Below are positions 1 through 8,508 of a stretch of DNA of 64,000 nucleotides, one piece after another. The stretch is from Thiotrichaceae bacterium (GTDB taxonomy: Bacteria > Pseudomonadota > Gammaproteobacteria > Thiotrichales > Thiotrichaceae). A program made the position numbers and the translations under genes. The stretch lies in NCBI GenBank assembly GCA_023144895.1, contig JAGLEV010000029.1, positions 1 through 64,000 on the forward strand, given 5' to 3'. The notes below the pieces were generated by a model that did no database searches, was not told where the DNA came from, and saw nothing but the letters and a program-made list of their open reading frames with translations. Position 1 is the stretch's first letter. Each line of letters opens with the position of its first letter.

Positions 1-1031
1 GCACACCGAATATGATTCTTGATGATGGTGGCGATGCAACCATGTTAATCGAGTTAGGGACTAAAGCAGAATCTGATCTTTCCGTATTAAGTGATCCTAG
101 TAGTGAAGAAGAAGTCGCTTTATATAAGTCAATCAAAGCAAAGCTGGCAACGCATCCGACATGGTATTCAACAATTCGTCCAAATATCCAAGGCGTAACA
201 GAAGAAACAACAACGGGTGTCCATCGCTTATATGAAATGGAAAAGTCAGGCGAATTAATTTACCCTGCAATCAATGTTAATGACTCAGTGACTAAGTCTA
301 AGTTTGATAATCTTTATGGTTGTCGTGAGTCTTTAGTTGATGGTATCAAACGTGCAACCGACGTAATGATCGCAGGTAAAATTGCCGTTGTTCTTGGTTA
401 CGGCGATGTGGGTAAAGGTTGTGCTCAATCACTGCGTGGTTTAGGTGCAACGGTTTGGGTTACTGAAATTGATCCTATTTGTGCATTACAAGCTGCAATG
501 GAAGGTTATCGTGTTGTAACGATGGATGATGCCGCTTCACAGGGTGACATCTTTGTAACTGCAACGGGTAATTTCCATGTTATCAATGAAGAGCAAATGC
601 TACAAATGAAGCATGAATCTATCGTTTGTAATATAGGTCACTTCGATAATGAAATCGCTGTTGCTGAAATGGAAAAGTATGAGTGGGAAAATATCAAACC
701 ACAGGTTGATCATATTATCCTACCCAGTGGCAACCGTATTCTTCTTCTTGCTCAAGGACGCTTAGTTAATTTAGGGTGTGCAACAGGACATCCTAGCTTT
801 GTTATGTCGAACTCTTTCACTAACCAAGTTTTAGCACAAATTGAGCTATTCAAAGACGGTGATAAGTATCAAAACAAAGTGTATATGCTTCCTAAAGAGC
901 TGGATGAAGAAGTTGCTCGTTTACACCTTGAAAAAATCGGTGCTAACTTAACAGAGCTTACAGATTATCAAGCAGATTATATTAGTGTTGATAAAAAAGG
1001 ACCTTATAAAGTAGCGCATTACCGTTACTAA
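1..1031 (+). CDS. ahcY: S-adenosylhomocysteine hydrolase, C-terminal part (5' end outside window)
   Basis: Hydrolyses S-adenosylhomocysteine to homocysteine and adenosine in the cytosol, closing the activated methyl cycle. The frame is open from base 3, and the residues TPN directly precede [10 protein letters not shown], a stretch internal to the family, so the true start lies upstream and roughly the first quarter of the protein is missing. Visible landmarks are [18 protein letters not shown], the NAD-binding glycine motif GYGDVGKG and the C-terminal HYRY tail, whose tyrosine is conserved. The common family tail is close to PFKPDHYRY; here it reads PYKVAHYRY, a small divergence. metF follows on the same strand after 204 bases of structured DNA, consistent with a methionine-cycle gene group. 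Confidence 0.97.
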   Translation, partial: TPNMILDDGGDATMLIELGTKAESDLSVLSDPSSEEEVALYKSIKAKLATHPTWYSTIRPNIQGVTEETTTGVHRLYEMEKSGELIYPAINVNDSVTKSKFDNLYGCRESLVDGIKRATDVMIAGKIAVVLGYGDVGKGCAQSLRGLGATVWVTEIDPICALQAAMEGYRVVTMDDAASQGDIFVTATGNFHVINEEQMLQMKHESIVCNIGHFDNEIAVAEMEKYEWENIKPQVDHIILPSGNRILLLAQGRLVNLGCATGHPSFVMSNSFTNQVLAQIELFKDGDKYQNKVYMLPKELDEEVARLHLEKIGANLTELTDYQADYISVDKKGPYKVAHYRY

Positions 1032-1042
1032 GATGTAAAAAA

Positions 1043-1094
1043 CTGCTTGGATTTAGGCAGTGAAGATAAACCTCACTTCCTATGATTCAAGCAG
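1043..1094 (+). other. long imperfect hairpin between ahcY and metF
   Basis: Bases 1043-1052 pair with 1085-1094 (CTGCTTG with CAAGCAG plus three more pairs including one G-U). Stacked inside, 1055-1065 pairs with 1071-1081 with two mismatches around a five-base loop (ATAAA). No run of Ts follows, so it is not a classical intrinsic terminator. It may stabilise the ahcY transcript end or be part of a leader for metF. I do not recognise it as a known SAM or SAH riboswitch. Confidence 0.5.
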
Positions 1095-1121
1095 CGGTGA
1101 TTTTAATACAGCACCATTGCA

Positions 1122-1187
1122 TCGACTGTCGGTTAGACTTTAGTCCAATCAGTATTTAATCGTACTTATCGGTCTGAAGTCTAACTC
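1122..1187. repeat. REP-like palindromic element, copy 1
   Basis: An inverted repeat, 1132-1146 against 1171-1185, with 13 of 15 positions complementary around a 24-base spacer. The arms carry the core GGNCTGAAG flanked by TATCGG/TGTCGGTT. The same core and flanks recur at about 52441-52502 and 60556-60632, always at gene ends, which suggests a dispersed REP-type family rather than a site specific to metF. In this copy the two arms are in the opposite order to the other two copies. Confidence 0.5.
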
Positions 1188-1235
1188 ACTACTTTACTAT
1201 TCAAATAATAATTATTTATAATTTAGGATTTCTCC

Positions 1236-2063
1236 ATGACTCAGCAAGCCATTAGTTTTGAATTCTTCCCACCTAAGACGGAAAAAGGTAGTGAGAATCT
1301 TCGTCAAGTCCGTGATGAGCTTGCTACCTTAAACCCTGAATTTTTCTCTGTCACCTATGGTGCAGGTGGTTCAACCCAAGACTGTACTTTACAAACGGTA
1401 ATAGAAATCCAGCAAGAATCAGGGATCGAAGCAGCACCTCATTTATCCTGTGTTGGTTCTCAAAAAATCCAAATTCTAGAGATATTACAAACATTTAAAG
1501 ATAATGATATCAAACGTATTGTTGCTTTACGTGGTGACCTTCCTTCAGGTATGCAGGATATTGGTGAGTTAAAGTATGCCAATGATTTAGTCCACTTTAT
1601 TCGTGAACAAATGGGTGATCACTTTCATATTGAAGTCGCCGCCTATCCAGAAATGCACCCTCAAGCACCTAACTTTAACAATGATTTAGAAAACTTTGCA
1701 CGTAAGGTCAATGCAGGCAGTGATAGCGCAATTACGCAGTATTTTTATAATATTGATGCCTACTTTCGCTTTCTTGATAGCTGTGAAAAGCTTAATATAA
1801 CCATTCCTATTGTGCCAGGTATTATGCCGATTACTAACTTTACCCAGTTAGCTCGATTTTCTGATGGAACAGGTGCAGAAATTCCGCGTTGGTTGCGTAA
1901 ACGCCTTGAAGGTTATGGCGATGATCTTGTCTCGATTGAAAAATTGGGTACAGATTTTGTGACAGAAATGTGTCAAAAGCTGATGGCACAAGGCGCACCA
2001 GGTCTACACTTTTATTCAATGAACCGTGTTGAACCAACAAAAACTATTCTCAATAATCTTTAA
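1236..2063 (+). CDS. metF: 5,10-methylenetetrahydrofolate reductase
   Basis: FAD-dependent reduction of methylene-THF to methyl-THF, the methyl donor for methionine synthesis, in the cytosol. The 275 residues match the short bacterial MetF type (E. coli about 296). Family motifs are the N-terminal SFEFFPPKT with the probable catalytic Glu9, SVTYGAGGS near residue 40 and ALRGDLP near residue 98, whose Asp contacts the flavin in E. coli MetF. The ATG at 1236 begins right before the conserved strand and has a weak AGGA upstream. It lies downstream of ahcY, so homocysteine production and the methyl supply are encoded together. The next gene starts 18 bases after the stop and is probably co-transcribed. 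Confidence 0.96.
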   Translation: MTQQAISFEFFPPKTEKGSENLRQVRDELATLNPEFFSVTYGAGGSTQDCTLQTVIEIQQESGIEAAPHLSCVGSQKIQILEILQTFKDNDIKRIVALRGDLPSGMQDIGELKYANDLVHFIREQMGDHFHIEVAAYPEMHPQAPNFNNDLENFARKVNAGSDSAITQYFYNIDAYFRFLDSCEKLNITIPIVPGIMPITNFTQLARFSDGTGAEIPRWLRKRLEGYGDDLVSIEKLGTDFVTEMCQKLMAQGAPGLHFYSMNRVEPTKTILNNL

Positions 2064-2081
2064 AGGATTAATTTATACGAC

Positions 2082-2606
2082 ATGTCTAAAATCTCACAAA
2101 TACAAATTCGTTATGTACAAGAAGAAGATAGATTATTATTACGTTTAAATACCTCAAATAAAGAAGAGTTTCGCTTCTGGCTAACCCGTCGTTATACAGA
2201 AGCTGTCCAGCCATTATTACAGCAGGCTATCCATGAGACTCCCACTGTTAAAGGGCAACAATCTTCAAGCAATAAAAAAGCGGTGATGGATTTTGAAAGA
2301 AAAGCGATTGAAGAAAACATTAATTTCAAAGCAAGCTTTAAGGAGAAAGCACAATCTTATCCATTGGGTGAACAGCCTTTATTACTCAGCCAAGCCCGCT
2401 TAAAACTTTCTCAAGAAGAGAGTTACATCTTGTCACTAAAGGGAGTGAACGACAAAGGTATTGACTTTATTTTAGATAAGCGACTATTGTATATTATCAA
2501 TAAGGTGATTAATGATAGCTTGCAACAAACAGAATGGAAACTAGACCTTTCTCGTGCTCAAATAAGCCCTCTTAAGCCTATTGTTAATAATAAAATTCTA
2601 CATTAA
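2082..2606 (+). CDS. conserved-looking hypothetical protein in the metF operon
   Basis: A 174-residue, charged cytosolic protein with no signal peptide or membrane segment. I do not recognise a characterised family. The N-terminal part (IQIRYVQEEDRLLLRLNTSNKEEFRFWLTRR) and the C-terminal part (LSLKGVNDKGIDFILDKRLLYIINKVI) read as beta-rich segments, separated by a polar linker around residues 60-90 with SSSNKK. It starts 18 bases after metF with AAAGGA upstream, so it is very likely translated from the same message. Homologues of this style sit beside metF/ahcY in other gammaproteobacteria as far as I recall, but I cannot confirm that here. Confidence 0.8.
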   Translation: MSKISQIQIRYVQEEDRLLLRLNTSNKEEFRFWLTRRYTEAVQPLLQQAIHETPTVKGQQSSSNKKAVMDFERKAIEENINFKASFKEKAQSYPLGEQPLLLSQARLKLSQEESYILSLKGVNDKGIDFILDKRLLYIINKVINDSLQQTEWKLDLSRAQISPLKPIVNNKILH

Positions 2607-2678
2607 TAAAAGAGTAGAGCGGACTTAATTCTATCTCCATCGGCTAAAAATATCGATATGATTTAAATACTTAGTATG

Positions 2679-3167
2679 TTAAGTTTTTTCCTGTGTTTTT
2701 TTTAGTGCAGGTTCAAGCTCACCCAGTGCCTTAGTATAAACACTACGTTTAAAGTAAATCACCTCATCGGCAGGTTTCCAATAATTAATCCAGCGCCAGC
2801 CATCAAACTCAGGATTATTAGTAGAACGTAAATTAAAAGAAGCATCGGAACTCACCAAGTATAATAAAAACCAGCGTTGTTTTTGACCGATACAGGTAGG
2901 ACCACAACCTTTACGAATCATATGCTTGGGAAGCTGGTAATGTAACCAGTCTGAGGTTGTTGCCATAATTTCAACATCATCAGGCTTTAAACCTATTTCC
3001 TCATAGAGCTCACGGTACATTGCTTGCTCAGGTGTTTCCCCTTCATCAATTCCGCCCTGAGGAAATTGCCATGAATGTTGCCCCAAACGCTTACCCCAAA
3101 AAACTAAACCATCACAATTGCAAACAACAATACCAACATTTGCTCTATATCCGTCTTCATCGATCAT
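2679..3167 (-). CDS. rppH: RNA pyrophosphohydrolase (Nudix)
   Basis: Removes pyrophosphate from the 5' end of mRNAs and so starts RNase E-dependent decay. The start is placed at 3167 rather than the longer frame at 3188: the ATG at 3167 sits five bases after a perfect AAGGAGG on the minus strand, and the resulting N-terminus [15 protein letters not shown] matches E. coli RppH (MIDDDGYRPNVGIVI). The Nudix box runs from about residue 38 to 60 ([11 protein letters not shown]...RELYEEIGL) with the metal-binding glutamates intact. Length 162 aa is normal for the family. It is transcribed away from the HAD hydrolase gene on the other strand, and converges on the metF operon. Confidence 0.95.
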   Translation of the reverse strand: MIDEDGYRANVGIVVCNCDGLVFWGKRLGQHSWQFPQGGIDEGETPEQAMYRELYEEIGLKPDDVEIMATTSDWLHYQLPKHMIRKGCGPTCIGQKQRWFLLYLVSSDASFNLRSTNNPEFDGWRWINYWKPADEVIYFKRSVYTKALGELEPALKKTQEKT

Positions 3168-3303
3168 AATGGCCTCCTTTTTCTTCACCTATTTTTAACA
3201 CAATAAAAATTAATAATTTTTCTCTAGGGATTCTTTCATATTAACGATGAATCATCAAACAAGAATCGCTACAATAGGCTTTTTTATTATTGGCATTTTT
3301 AGC

Positions 3304-3960
3304 ATGACAACTTTAGCACTTTTTGATTTAGATAATACACTCCTGAGTGGTGACAGCGATTATGAGTGGGGAGAATACTTAGTAAAGAAAGGACTGGTTG
3401 ATAAAAAAGCCTATGCTGAAGCCAATCAGTATTTTTTAGAGCAATACCAAGAAGGCACATTAGATATTATTGAATTCACTCGCTTTGCTTTTACACCATT
3501 GGCTGAAAATAGCTTAGATGATCTTTTACAATGGCGAGCAGATTATTTGGAAGATTCAATCAAACCATTGATTACAGAGAAAGCGCTGGATCTCGTTGAA
3601 AAACATAAGCAACAAGGAGATACTTTAGTTGTGATTACGGCAACGAATAGCTTTATTACTCGACCTATTGTTGATCTCTTTGGGATTGAGCATTTGATTG
3701 CTACTGAAATAAAGCAAATAGATAATCGCTTTGTTGCAGAAATTGATGGAACGCCTTGTTTCCAAGAAGGTAAAGTAACTCGATTAAATCAATGGCTTCA
3801 GCAACAGAGTGCAACACTTCAGGGCAGTTATTTTTATAGTGATTCTCATAATGACTTACCTTTATTAGAACAAGTTGATCATGCTATTGCGGTTGATCCT
3901 GATGAAAAGTTGGAGAAAATTGCGCTGAAAAATCATTGGTCTATCATTTCTTTACGTTAA
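3304..3960 (+). CDS. HAD-superfamily (IB, SerB-like) phosphatase
   Basis: A cytosolic haloacid-dehalogenase phosphatase of about 218 aa. The nucleophile motif DLDNT is at residues 8-12 (Asp8 nucleophile, Asp10 general acid), followed by SGDSDYEWGEYL, typical of the HAD-IB group often labelled phosphoserine-phosphatase-like or histidinol-phosphatase-like. Motif II is VVITATN, motif III lysine is in QEGKVTRL, motif IV is YSDSHNDLPLL. An in-frame ATG at 3247 would add 19 hydrophobic residues before the conserved strand; I think this is spurious because family members begin immediately before the DLDNT strand, though neither start has a good ribosome-binding site. The physiological substrate is not evident. 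Its end is marked by a strong palindromic hairpin. Confidence 0.88.
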   Translation: MTTLALFDLDNTLLSGDSDYEWGEYLVKKGLVDKKAYAEANQYFLEQYQEGTLDIIEFTRFAFTPLAENSLDDLLQWRADYLEDSIKPLITEKALDLVEKHKQQGDTLVVITATNSFITRPIVDLFGIEHLIATEIKQIDNRFVAEIDGTPCFQEGKVTRLNQWLQQQSATLQGSYFYSDSHNDLPLLEQVDHAIAVDPDEKLEKIALKNHWSIISLR

Positions 3961-4000
3961 TTTATTCATTTAGGGCTGGCAGTCCTAAATGAATAAATTA
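3958..4000. terminator. perfect convergent hairpin
   Basis: Bases 3958-3977 pair with 3981-4000 with a three-base loop, including one G-U pair: a 20-pair stem at the end of the HAD gene and facing the 3' end of the ptrB-like gene. There is no clear T-run on either side, but the outer stem is itself A/T-only. A bidirectional terminator or transcript-end stabiliser is the likely role. Confidence 0.6.
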
Positions 4001-4047
4001 GCTATCTTGCACTCGATCAAGTCCTTTATTGTGAGCACCAAAAATAG

Positions 4048-6111
4048 TTACTTAACAACCCACAAAGCAAAGGCATAAGACTGAGCCTCATCCTCAAGCG
4101 CAGCAAACCGCCCTGTTGTACCAAAGTGCCCTGAGGTCATATTAGTCTTTAATAGCAAAACATTATTATCCGTCTTCAGCTCACGTAATTTAGCCACCCA
4201 CTTAGCAGGCTCCCAATAGGTAACACGAGGGTCAGAAACCCCTGCTGTCACCAGCATCGCAGGGTAATCTTGAGCAACCACATTATCATAAGGTGAATAA
4301 GCCGCAATCCAGTCATAAGCTGCCTTATCTTCAATCGGGTTACCCCACTGTAGCCATTCTCCTGGAGTCAGTGGCAAACGATCATCTAAAATAGTATTCA
4401 ATACATCAACAAAGGGTACATCGCCAATAATCCCAGCAAAAAGATCGGGGCGCATATTGGCAACAGCCCCTACTAAAAGCCCACCTGCTGAGCCTCCTTG
4501 ACAAACAATATGTCCCAGCTTGGTATATTTCTCCGTAATCAGCTTCTCAGCAACAGCAATAAAATCATGGAAACTATTCACCTTTCCTGCAAACTTGGAG
4601 CTTTCATACCAATAATGACCTTTTTCCTCACCGCCACGCACATGAGCAATAGCATAAATAAAGCCACGATCAACTAATGACAATCGATTAGAAGAAAAAT
4701 TAGCAGGAAGGCTATGACCATAAGAGCCATAACCATACAATAAACACGGTGCTGTACCATCTATAGGGGTTGAAGAATGATACAAAATAGTCATAGGCAC
4801 GGTTTCACCATCATGACTCGTTGCCATTAATCGCCGAGTAATATAGTCACTAGGATTATGCCCTGACGGGATTTGCGTTGCTTTGCGTAAGGTTCGCTGA
4901 TTGGTTTTTAAATTATAATCATAAATACTGGAAGGTGTTGTTGGTGATGAATAGCTAAACCGTAACGTATCTGTTTGATACTCTAAAGATGCCTGAATCC
5001 CAAGAGAATAGGCATCTTCATCAAAATGAATCCTTTCCTCATTGCCCTTTTTATAACGCACCACAATACTAGGCAAGCCATTCTCACGCTCCATCCAGAT
5101 CAACCAATCCTCATAGACTTCAACATCAATAATCATCCGACCTAATTGATGAGGAACAATATCTTTCCAATTTTTTTGATGAGGTGCACTAATCGGTGCT
5201 GATACAATTTTAAAATCTTCAGCACCATTCGCATTGGTAACAATAATAAAATGGTCACCTTGCTGTTCAACAGAATATTCCAACTTATCTTGGCGTGCTG
5301 TGATGAGTTGTGGCTTGCTATCAAGACGATGAGTAGGAATAAACCAATGCTCATCTTGATCATTCATACCCGATGACAATAATAAATAATTACCCGACAA
5401 TAAACGGTCTACTGACATAAAAAAGCGTGAATCTTCTTCTTTCATCACTAAAATATCACTATCAGGATGAGTGCCAACTGTATGACGAAATATCTTATTA
5501 GGATGGTGATTTTCATCAACACGAGTATAAAATAACGTTTGATTATCACCCCATGCCAGCGATGCGACATCTGCAATACTATAATCAAGGTCTTTCGTTG
5601 TCGTTAAATGACGAATTTTTAGCTGGTAATACTCCGAACCATTTTGATCCACAGACCATGCAAGATACTGATGATCAGGGCTAATCTCCGTTGCTCCTAG
5701 CTCAAAATAATCTTTATCTTTAGCTTCTATATTACCATCAAGTAAGATTTCTTCCTTATCACCCTCTACTGCATCGCGAGCCGTTCGCACCATCATTGGA
5801 TATTCAGAACCCTTTATATACCGAGTATTGTAAGCATAATTATCCCATTGATCAGGTACACTAGAGTCATCTTCTTCAATACGTCCACGCATTTCAGCTA
5901 TCAATGCTTTTTGCAGAGATTCTGTACCTGCCATTGCTGACTTGAAATAACGATTCTCTGCTTCAAGATATTGCTTAATTTCACTGGGTAGCTTTTCAGG
6001 ATCACGCATTGCTTCTTGCCAGTTATCAGCACGTAGCCAAAAGTAATCATCTTTAGTTTCAATGCCATGATGTGTCTGAAAATGAGACTGCTTTTTTGCA
6101 CGAGGTAACAT
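4048..6111 (-). CDS. ptrB: oligopeptidase B, S9A serine peptidase
   Basis: A prolyl-oligopeptidase-family enzyme that cleaves short peptides, in oligopeptidase B after basic residues. The 687 residues equal E. coli PtrB (686). An N-terminal seven-bladed propeller occupies roughly residues 70-400; the C-terminal alpha/beta hydrolase carries the nucleophile in GGSAGG (near residue 540), the Asp in TAGVSDPRV and the His in SGHFG (about 662). No signal peptide, so cytosolic. N-terminal YFWLRADNW and the S1-region glutamates typical of oligopeptidase B support this over plain prolyl oligopeptidase, but the substrate preference is inferred. It is divergent from the phoH operon with about 80 bases between them. 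Confidence 0.92.
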   Translation of the reverse strand: MLPRAKKQSHFQTHHGIETKDDYFWLRADNWQEAMRDPEKLPSEIKQYLEAENRYFKSAMAGTESLQKALIAEMRGRIEEDDSSVPDQWDNYAYNTRYIKGSEYPMMVRTARDAVEGDKEEILLDGNIEAKDKDYFELGATEISPDHQYLAWSVDQNGSEYYQLKIRHLTTTKDLDYSIADVASLAWGDNQTLFYTRVDENHHPNKIFRHTVGTHPDSDILVMKEEDSRFFMSVDRLLSGNYLLLSSGMNDQDEHWFIPTHRLDSKPQLITARQDKLEYSVEQQGDHFIIVTNANGAEDFKIVSAPISAPHQKNWKDIVPHQLGRMIIDVEVYEDWLIWMERENGLPSIVVRYKKGNEERIHFDEDAYSLGIQASLEYQTDTLRFSYSSPTTPSSIYDYNLKTNQRTLRKATQIPSGHNPSDYITRRLMATSHDGETVPMTILYHSSTPIDGTAPCLLYGYGSYGHSLPANFSSNRLSLVDRGFIYAIAHVRGGEEKGHYWYESSKFAGKVNSFHDFIAVAEKLITEKYTKLGHIVCQGGSAGGLLVGAVANMRPDLFAGIIGDVPFVDVLNTILDDRLPLTPGEWLQWGNPIEDKAAYDWIAAYSPYDNVVAQDYPAMLVTAGVSDPRVTYWEPAKWVAKLRELKTDNNVLLLKTNMTSGHFGTTGRFAALEDEAQSYAFALWVVK

Positions 6112-6192
6112 ATTTTTCCTATCCTTTTCTTACTAAAAAACATTATACTAAAGTCTGTACAATCTTTAACCTTTTCGGAGTGATACTTTATT

Positions 6193-7182
6193 TTGTCAAA
6201 TGCATCCAATGATATGCCTAAACCTTCCCTTCACTTTGAGTTTGCAGAGGCAGATAATGAGCGCTTATTAAATCTCTGTGGCGCTTATGATCAGCATTTA
6301 AAGCAGATTGAAACAGCACTTAATATTAGTATAAACAATCGTGCTAATATTTTTAATATTAAAGGCACACAGCAGCAAGCACAAGTAGGTCTTAATCTCA
6401 TCCAAGACCTGTATAAACTCACAGAAAAAGAACAATTAAGCTCTGAAACTATTGATATTTTTTTACGCCAACTGCCCGATGGTAACCATCAATCCTTGAC
6501 CAAAGTAAAAACACAAAGTGCCGCAGATTATCGCATTAAAACGAAACGTAAATTAATACGTGGACGTGGTGCAAACCAAAATGACTATATTCGTAATATC
6601 CAACGCAGTGATCTTGCTTTTGGTATTGGTCCAGCGGGTACAGGTAAAACCTATTTAGCCGTAGCCAGTGCCGTTGAAGCACTTGAGCGCGATGAAGTGC
6701 GTCGATTATTATTAGTGCGCCCTGCGGTAGAGGCGGGTGAGCGTTTAGGCTTCTTACCAGGTGATCTCTCACAAAAAATCGACCCTTATTTACGTCCGAT
6801 GTATGATGCTCTCTATGAATTTATGGGTGTTGAGAAGGTTGCCCGATTAATTGAAAAGAATGTTATTGAGGTTGCACCACTGGCGTATATGCGTGGGCGT
6901 ACATTGAATGATGCCTTTATTATTATGGATGAGGCACAAAACACCACACCTGAACAAATGAAAATGTTTCTGACTCGTATCGGTTTTGGCTCGACAGCGG
7001 TGGTGACAGGTGATATTACACAAATTGATTTACCCAGCCACCAAAAATCAGGTTTGAAGCAGATTGTGCCGATATTAGAAGGGGTAAAAGATATTAGCTT
7101 TACTCATTTTATTAATAAAGATGTGGTTCGACATGCGCTAGTACAGCGAATTATTGATGCTTATGATAGTGTGTCTGAATGA
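6193..7182 (+). CDS. ybeZ: PhoH-like ATPase (YbeZ)
   Basis: Cytosolic P-loop ATPase related to helicase domain 1, functionally linked to the endoribonuclease YbeY in ribosome maturation and stress. Walker A GPAGTGKT lies at residues 146-153, Walker B-like IIMDEAQN near 245, and the C-terminal motif GDITQIDLP follows. An N-terminal KH-like region precedes the ATPase, as usual for YbeZ. The listed start is TTG at 6193 with a GGAG twelve bases upstream; an ATG at 6214 would remove seven residues, but has no ribosome-binding site. It overlaps ybeY by four bases (ATGA), and ybeY overlaps corC, so the four genes to lnt form one operon. miaB, which precedes it in E. coli, is absent here. Confidence 0.95.
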   Translation: MSNASNDMPKPSLHFEFAEADNERLLNLCGAYDQHLKQIETALNISINNRANIFNIKGTQQQAQVGLNLIQDLYKLTEKEQLSSETIDIFLRQLPDGNHQSLTKVKTQSAADYRIKTKRKLIRGRGANQNDYIRNIQRSDLAFGIGPAGTGKTYLAVASAVEALERDEVRRLLLVRPAVEAGERLGFLPGDLSQKIDPYLRPMYDALYEFMGVEKVARLIEKNVIEVAPLAYMRGRTLNDAFIIMDEAQNTTPEQMKMFLTRIGFGSTAVVTGDITQIDLPSHQKSGLKQIVPILEGVKDISFTHFINKDVVRHALVQRIIDAYDSVSE

Positions 7183-7652
7183 GCTTAATAGAGTTAAATC
7201 TCAATATTACTAGAATAAATGATAACCATCAGCTACCAACTTACGCTAGAATAAGTGACTGGCTAGCGTTGGCATATTTTGGGGAAAAGCCTTGTACTAT
7301 CAATATAGAAATTGTTGACAAAGCATTAGCACGGTCTTTAAATCTGCAATACCGAGAGAAAGACTATGCAACTAATGTATTGTCTTTCCCATTTGAAGCA
7401 CCACCGATTGAAATGCCAATAGAACATTTAGGTGATCTGGTGTTATGTGCTGACGTTGTTGATACAGAAGCACAGCAACAGAAAGTTTCTGTAGAAAATC
7501 ATTGGGCGCATTTATTGATTCATGGCATTTTACATTTACAAGGCTATGATCATATTGAGGATAACGAGGCTCAAGCAATGGAGTCACTCGAAATTAAAAT
7601 ACTAGAAAAATTAAATATAAAAAACCCATATCTTATTTCAAACTATGAATAA
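7179..7652 (+). CDS. ybeY: endoribonuclease YbeY
   Basis: Single-strand-specific zinc-dependent RNase for 16S rRNA 3' end maturation and ribosome quality control. The family metal motif HGxLHLxGYDH is present as HGILHLQGYDH in the last third of the 157-residue protein, followed by EAQAMESLEIKIL, the usual C-terminal helix. NVLSFPFE matches the conserved TNVLSFPFE segment. Translation starts at the ATGA overlapping the phoH stop, and its own end overlaps the corC start by eight bases, so the genes are translationally coupled. Confidence 0.96.
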   Translation: MSLIELNLNITRINDNHQLPTYARISDWLALAYFGEKPCTINIEIVDKALARSLNLQYREKDYATNVLSFPFEAPPIEMPIEHLGDLVLCADVVDTEAQQQKVSVENHWAHLLIHGILHLQGYDHIEDNEAQAMESLEIKILEKLNIKNPYLISNYE

Positions 7653-8508
7653 ATCTGTCATACCCGCACCAAGCTTATTATCTAAAGATTGGTGGAAAAA
7701 ATTCATCAATAATAATCCTGAAGATCAACGACACCCTGTAACCACTAAGTTACAGCTCACGGATACTATTCGACGCGCCCATAATGATGGTCTTATTGCC
7801 AATGAGGCTTTAGGCATGATTGAAGGTGTGATGCAGGTCGATCAATTACAAGCACGTAATGTGATGTTGACTCGCTCACAAGTGAACTTTATTCAGCGTG
7901 ATAGCAATTTCAAAGATATTCTCAATCAAGTGTTGGATACAGGGCACTCTCGCTATCCTGTAATTGATGAAAATAAAGATGATATCGATGGTATTCTGCA
8001 TGCTAAAGATTTGTTGAAATTTTTGGGTGATGAGCAGTCATTTGATATTGATGATATTATTCGCCCCCCTATTTTTGCCTCTGAAACACAACGGCTCAAT
8101 AAATTACTTTCTGAGTTTAAAAAAAGTCGTAACCACATGGCAATGATTATTGATGAATATGGTGGATTGTCGGGTATCGTCACCATTGAAGATATTCTAG
8201 AACAGATTGTTGGTCAAATTGATGATGAACATGATAAAACGGAAAAGCCTAATATCCAATCCAATGGTGATCGGCTTTATACAGTCAATGCTTTAACCCA
8301 TTTAACAGAATTTAATACATTCTTTGATAGCCAACTGGAGTCGGGTCACTTTGATACTATTGGGGGTTTTGTCACTCATCTCATTGGTAAAATACCTCAT
8401 CAGTCCGAGCAACTATTCCACAATGATTTTACTTTTACGGTGTTAAGTAGTGATGGACGTTGTATTCAATTATTAGAAGTTAAACAACTTGAGCCACTCG
8501 ATGATTAA
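7645..8508 (+). CDS. corC: CorC/YbeX magnesium-cobalt efflux accessory protein
   Basis: Cytosolic CBS-domain protein linked genetically to Mg2+/Co2+ efflux and, through YbeY/YbeZ, to ribosome metabolism. The two CBS repeats cover about residues 65-190 (ARNVMLTRSQVNFI..., IRPPIFASETQRLNKLLSEFKKSRNHMAMIIDEYGG) and the CorC_HlyC transporter-associated domain follows to the end (IGGFVTHLIGKIP). No membrane segments, unlike the longer CNNM/CorB proteins. 287 aa is the normal length. It sits between ybeY and lnt with overlaps at both ends. Confidence 0.93.
   Translation: MNKSVIPAPSLLSKDWWKKFINNNPEDQRHPVTTKLQLTDTIRRAHNDGLIANEALGMIEGVMQVDQLQARNVMLTRSQVNFIQRDSNFKDILNQVLDTGHSRYPVIDENKDDIDGILHAKDLLKFLGDEQSFDIDDIIRPPIFASETQRLNKLLSEFKKSRNHMAMIIDEYGGLSGIVTIEDILEQIVGQIDDEHDKTEKPNIQSNGDRLYTVNALTHLTEFNTFFDSQLESGHFDTIGGFVTHLIGKIPHQSEQLFHNDFTFTVLSSDGRCIQLLEVKQLEPLDD

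Noticed and set aside
1032-1235. SAH or SAM riboswitch between ahcY and metF
   Set aside because: Structure is present but conserved riboswitch sequence blocks are not recognised; kept only as unexplained hairpin.
3168-3188. RppH start seven codons upstream
   Set aside because: The perfect AAGGAGG lies inside that extension and points to the ATG at 3167, which also gives the family N-terminus.
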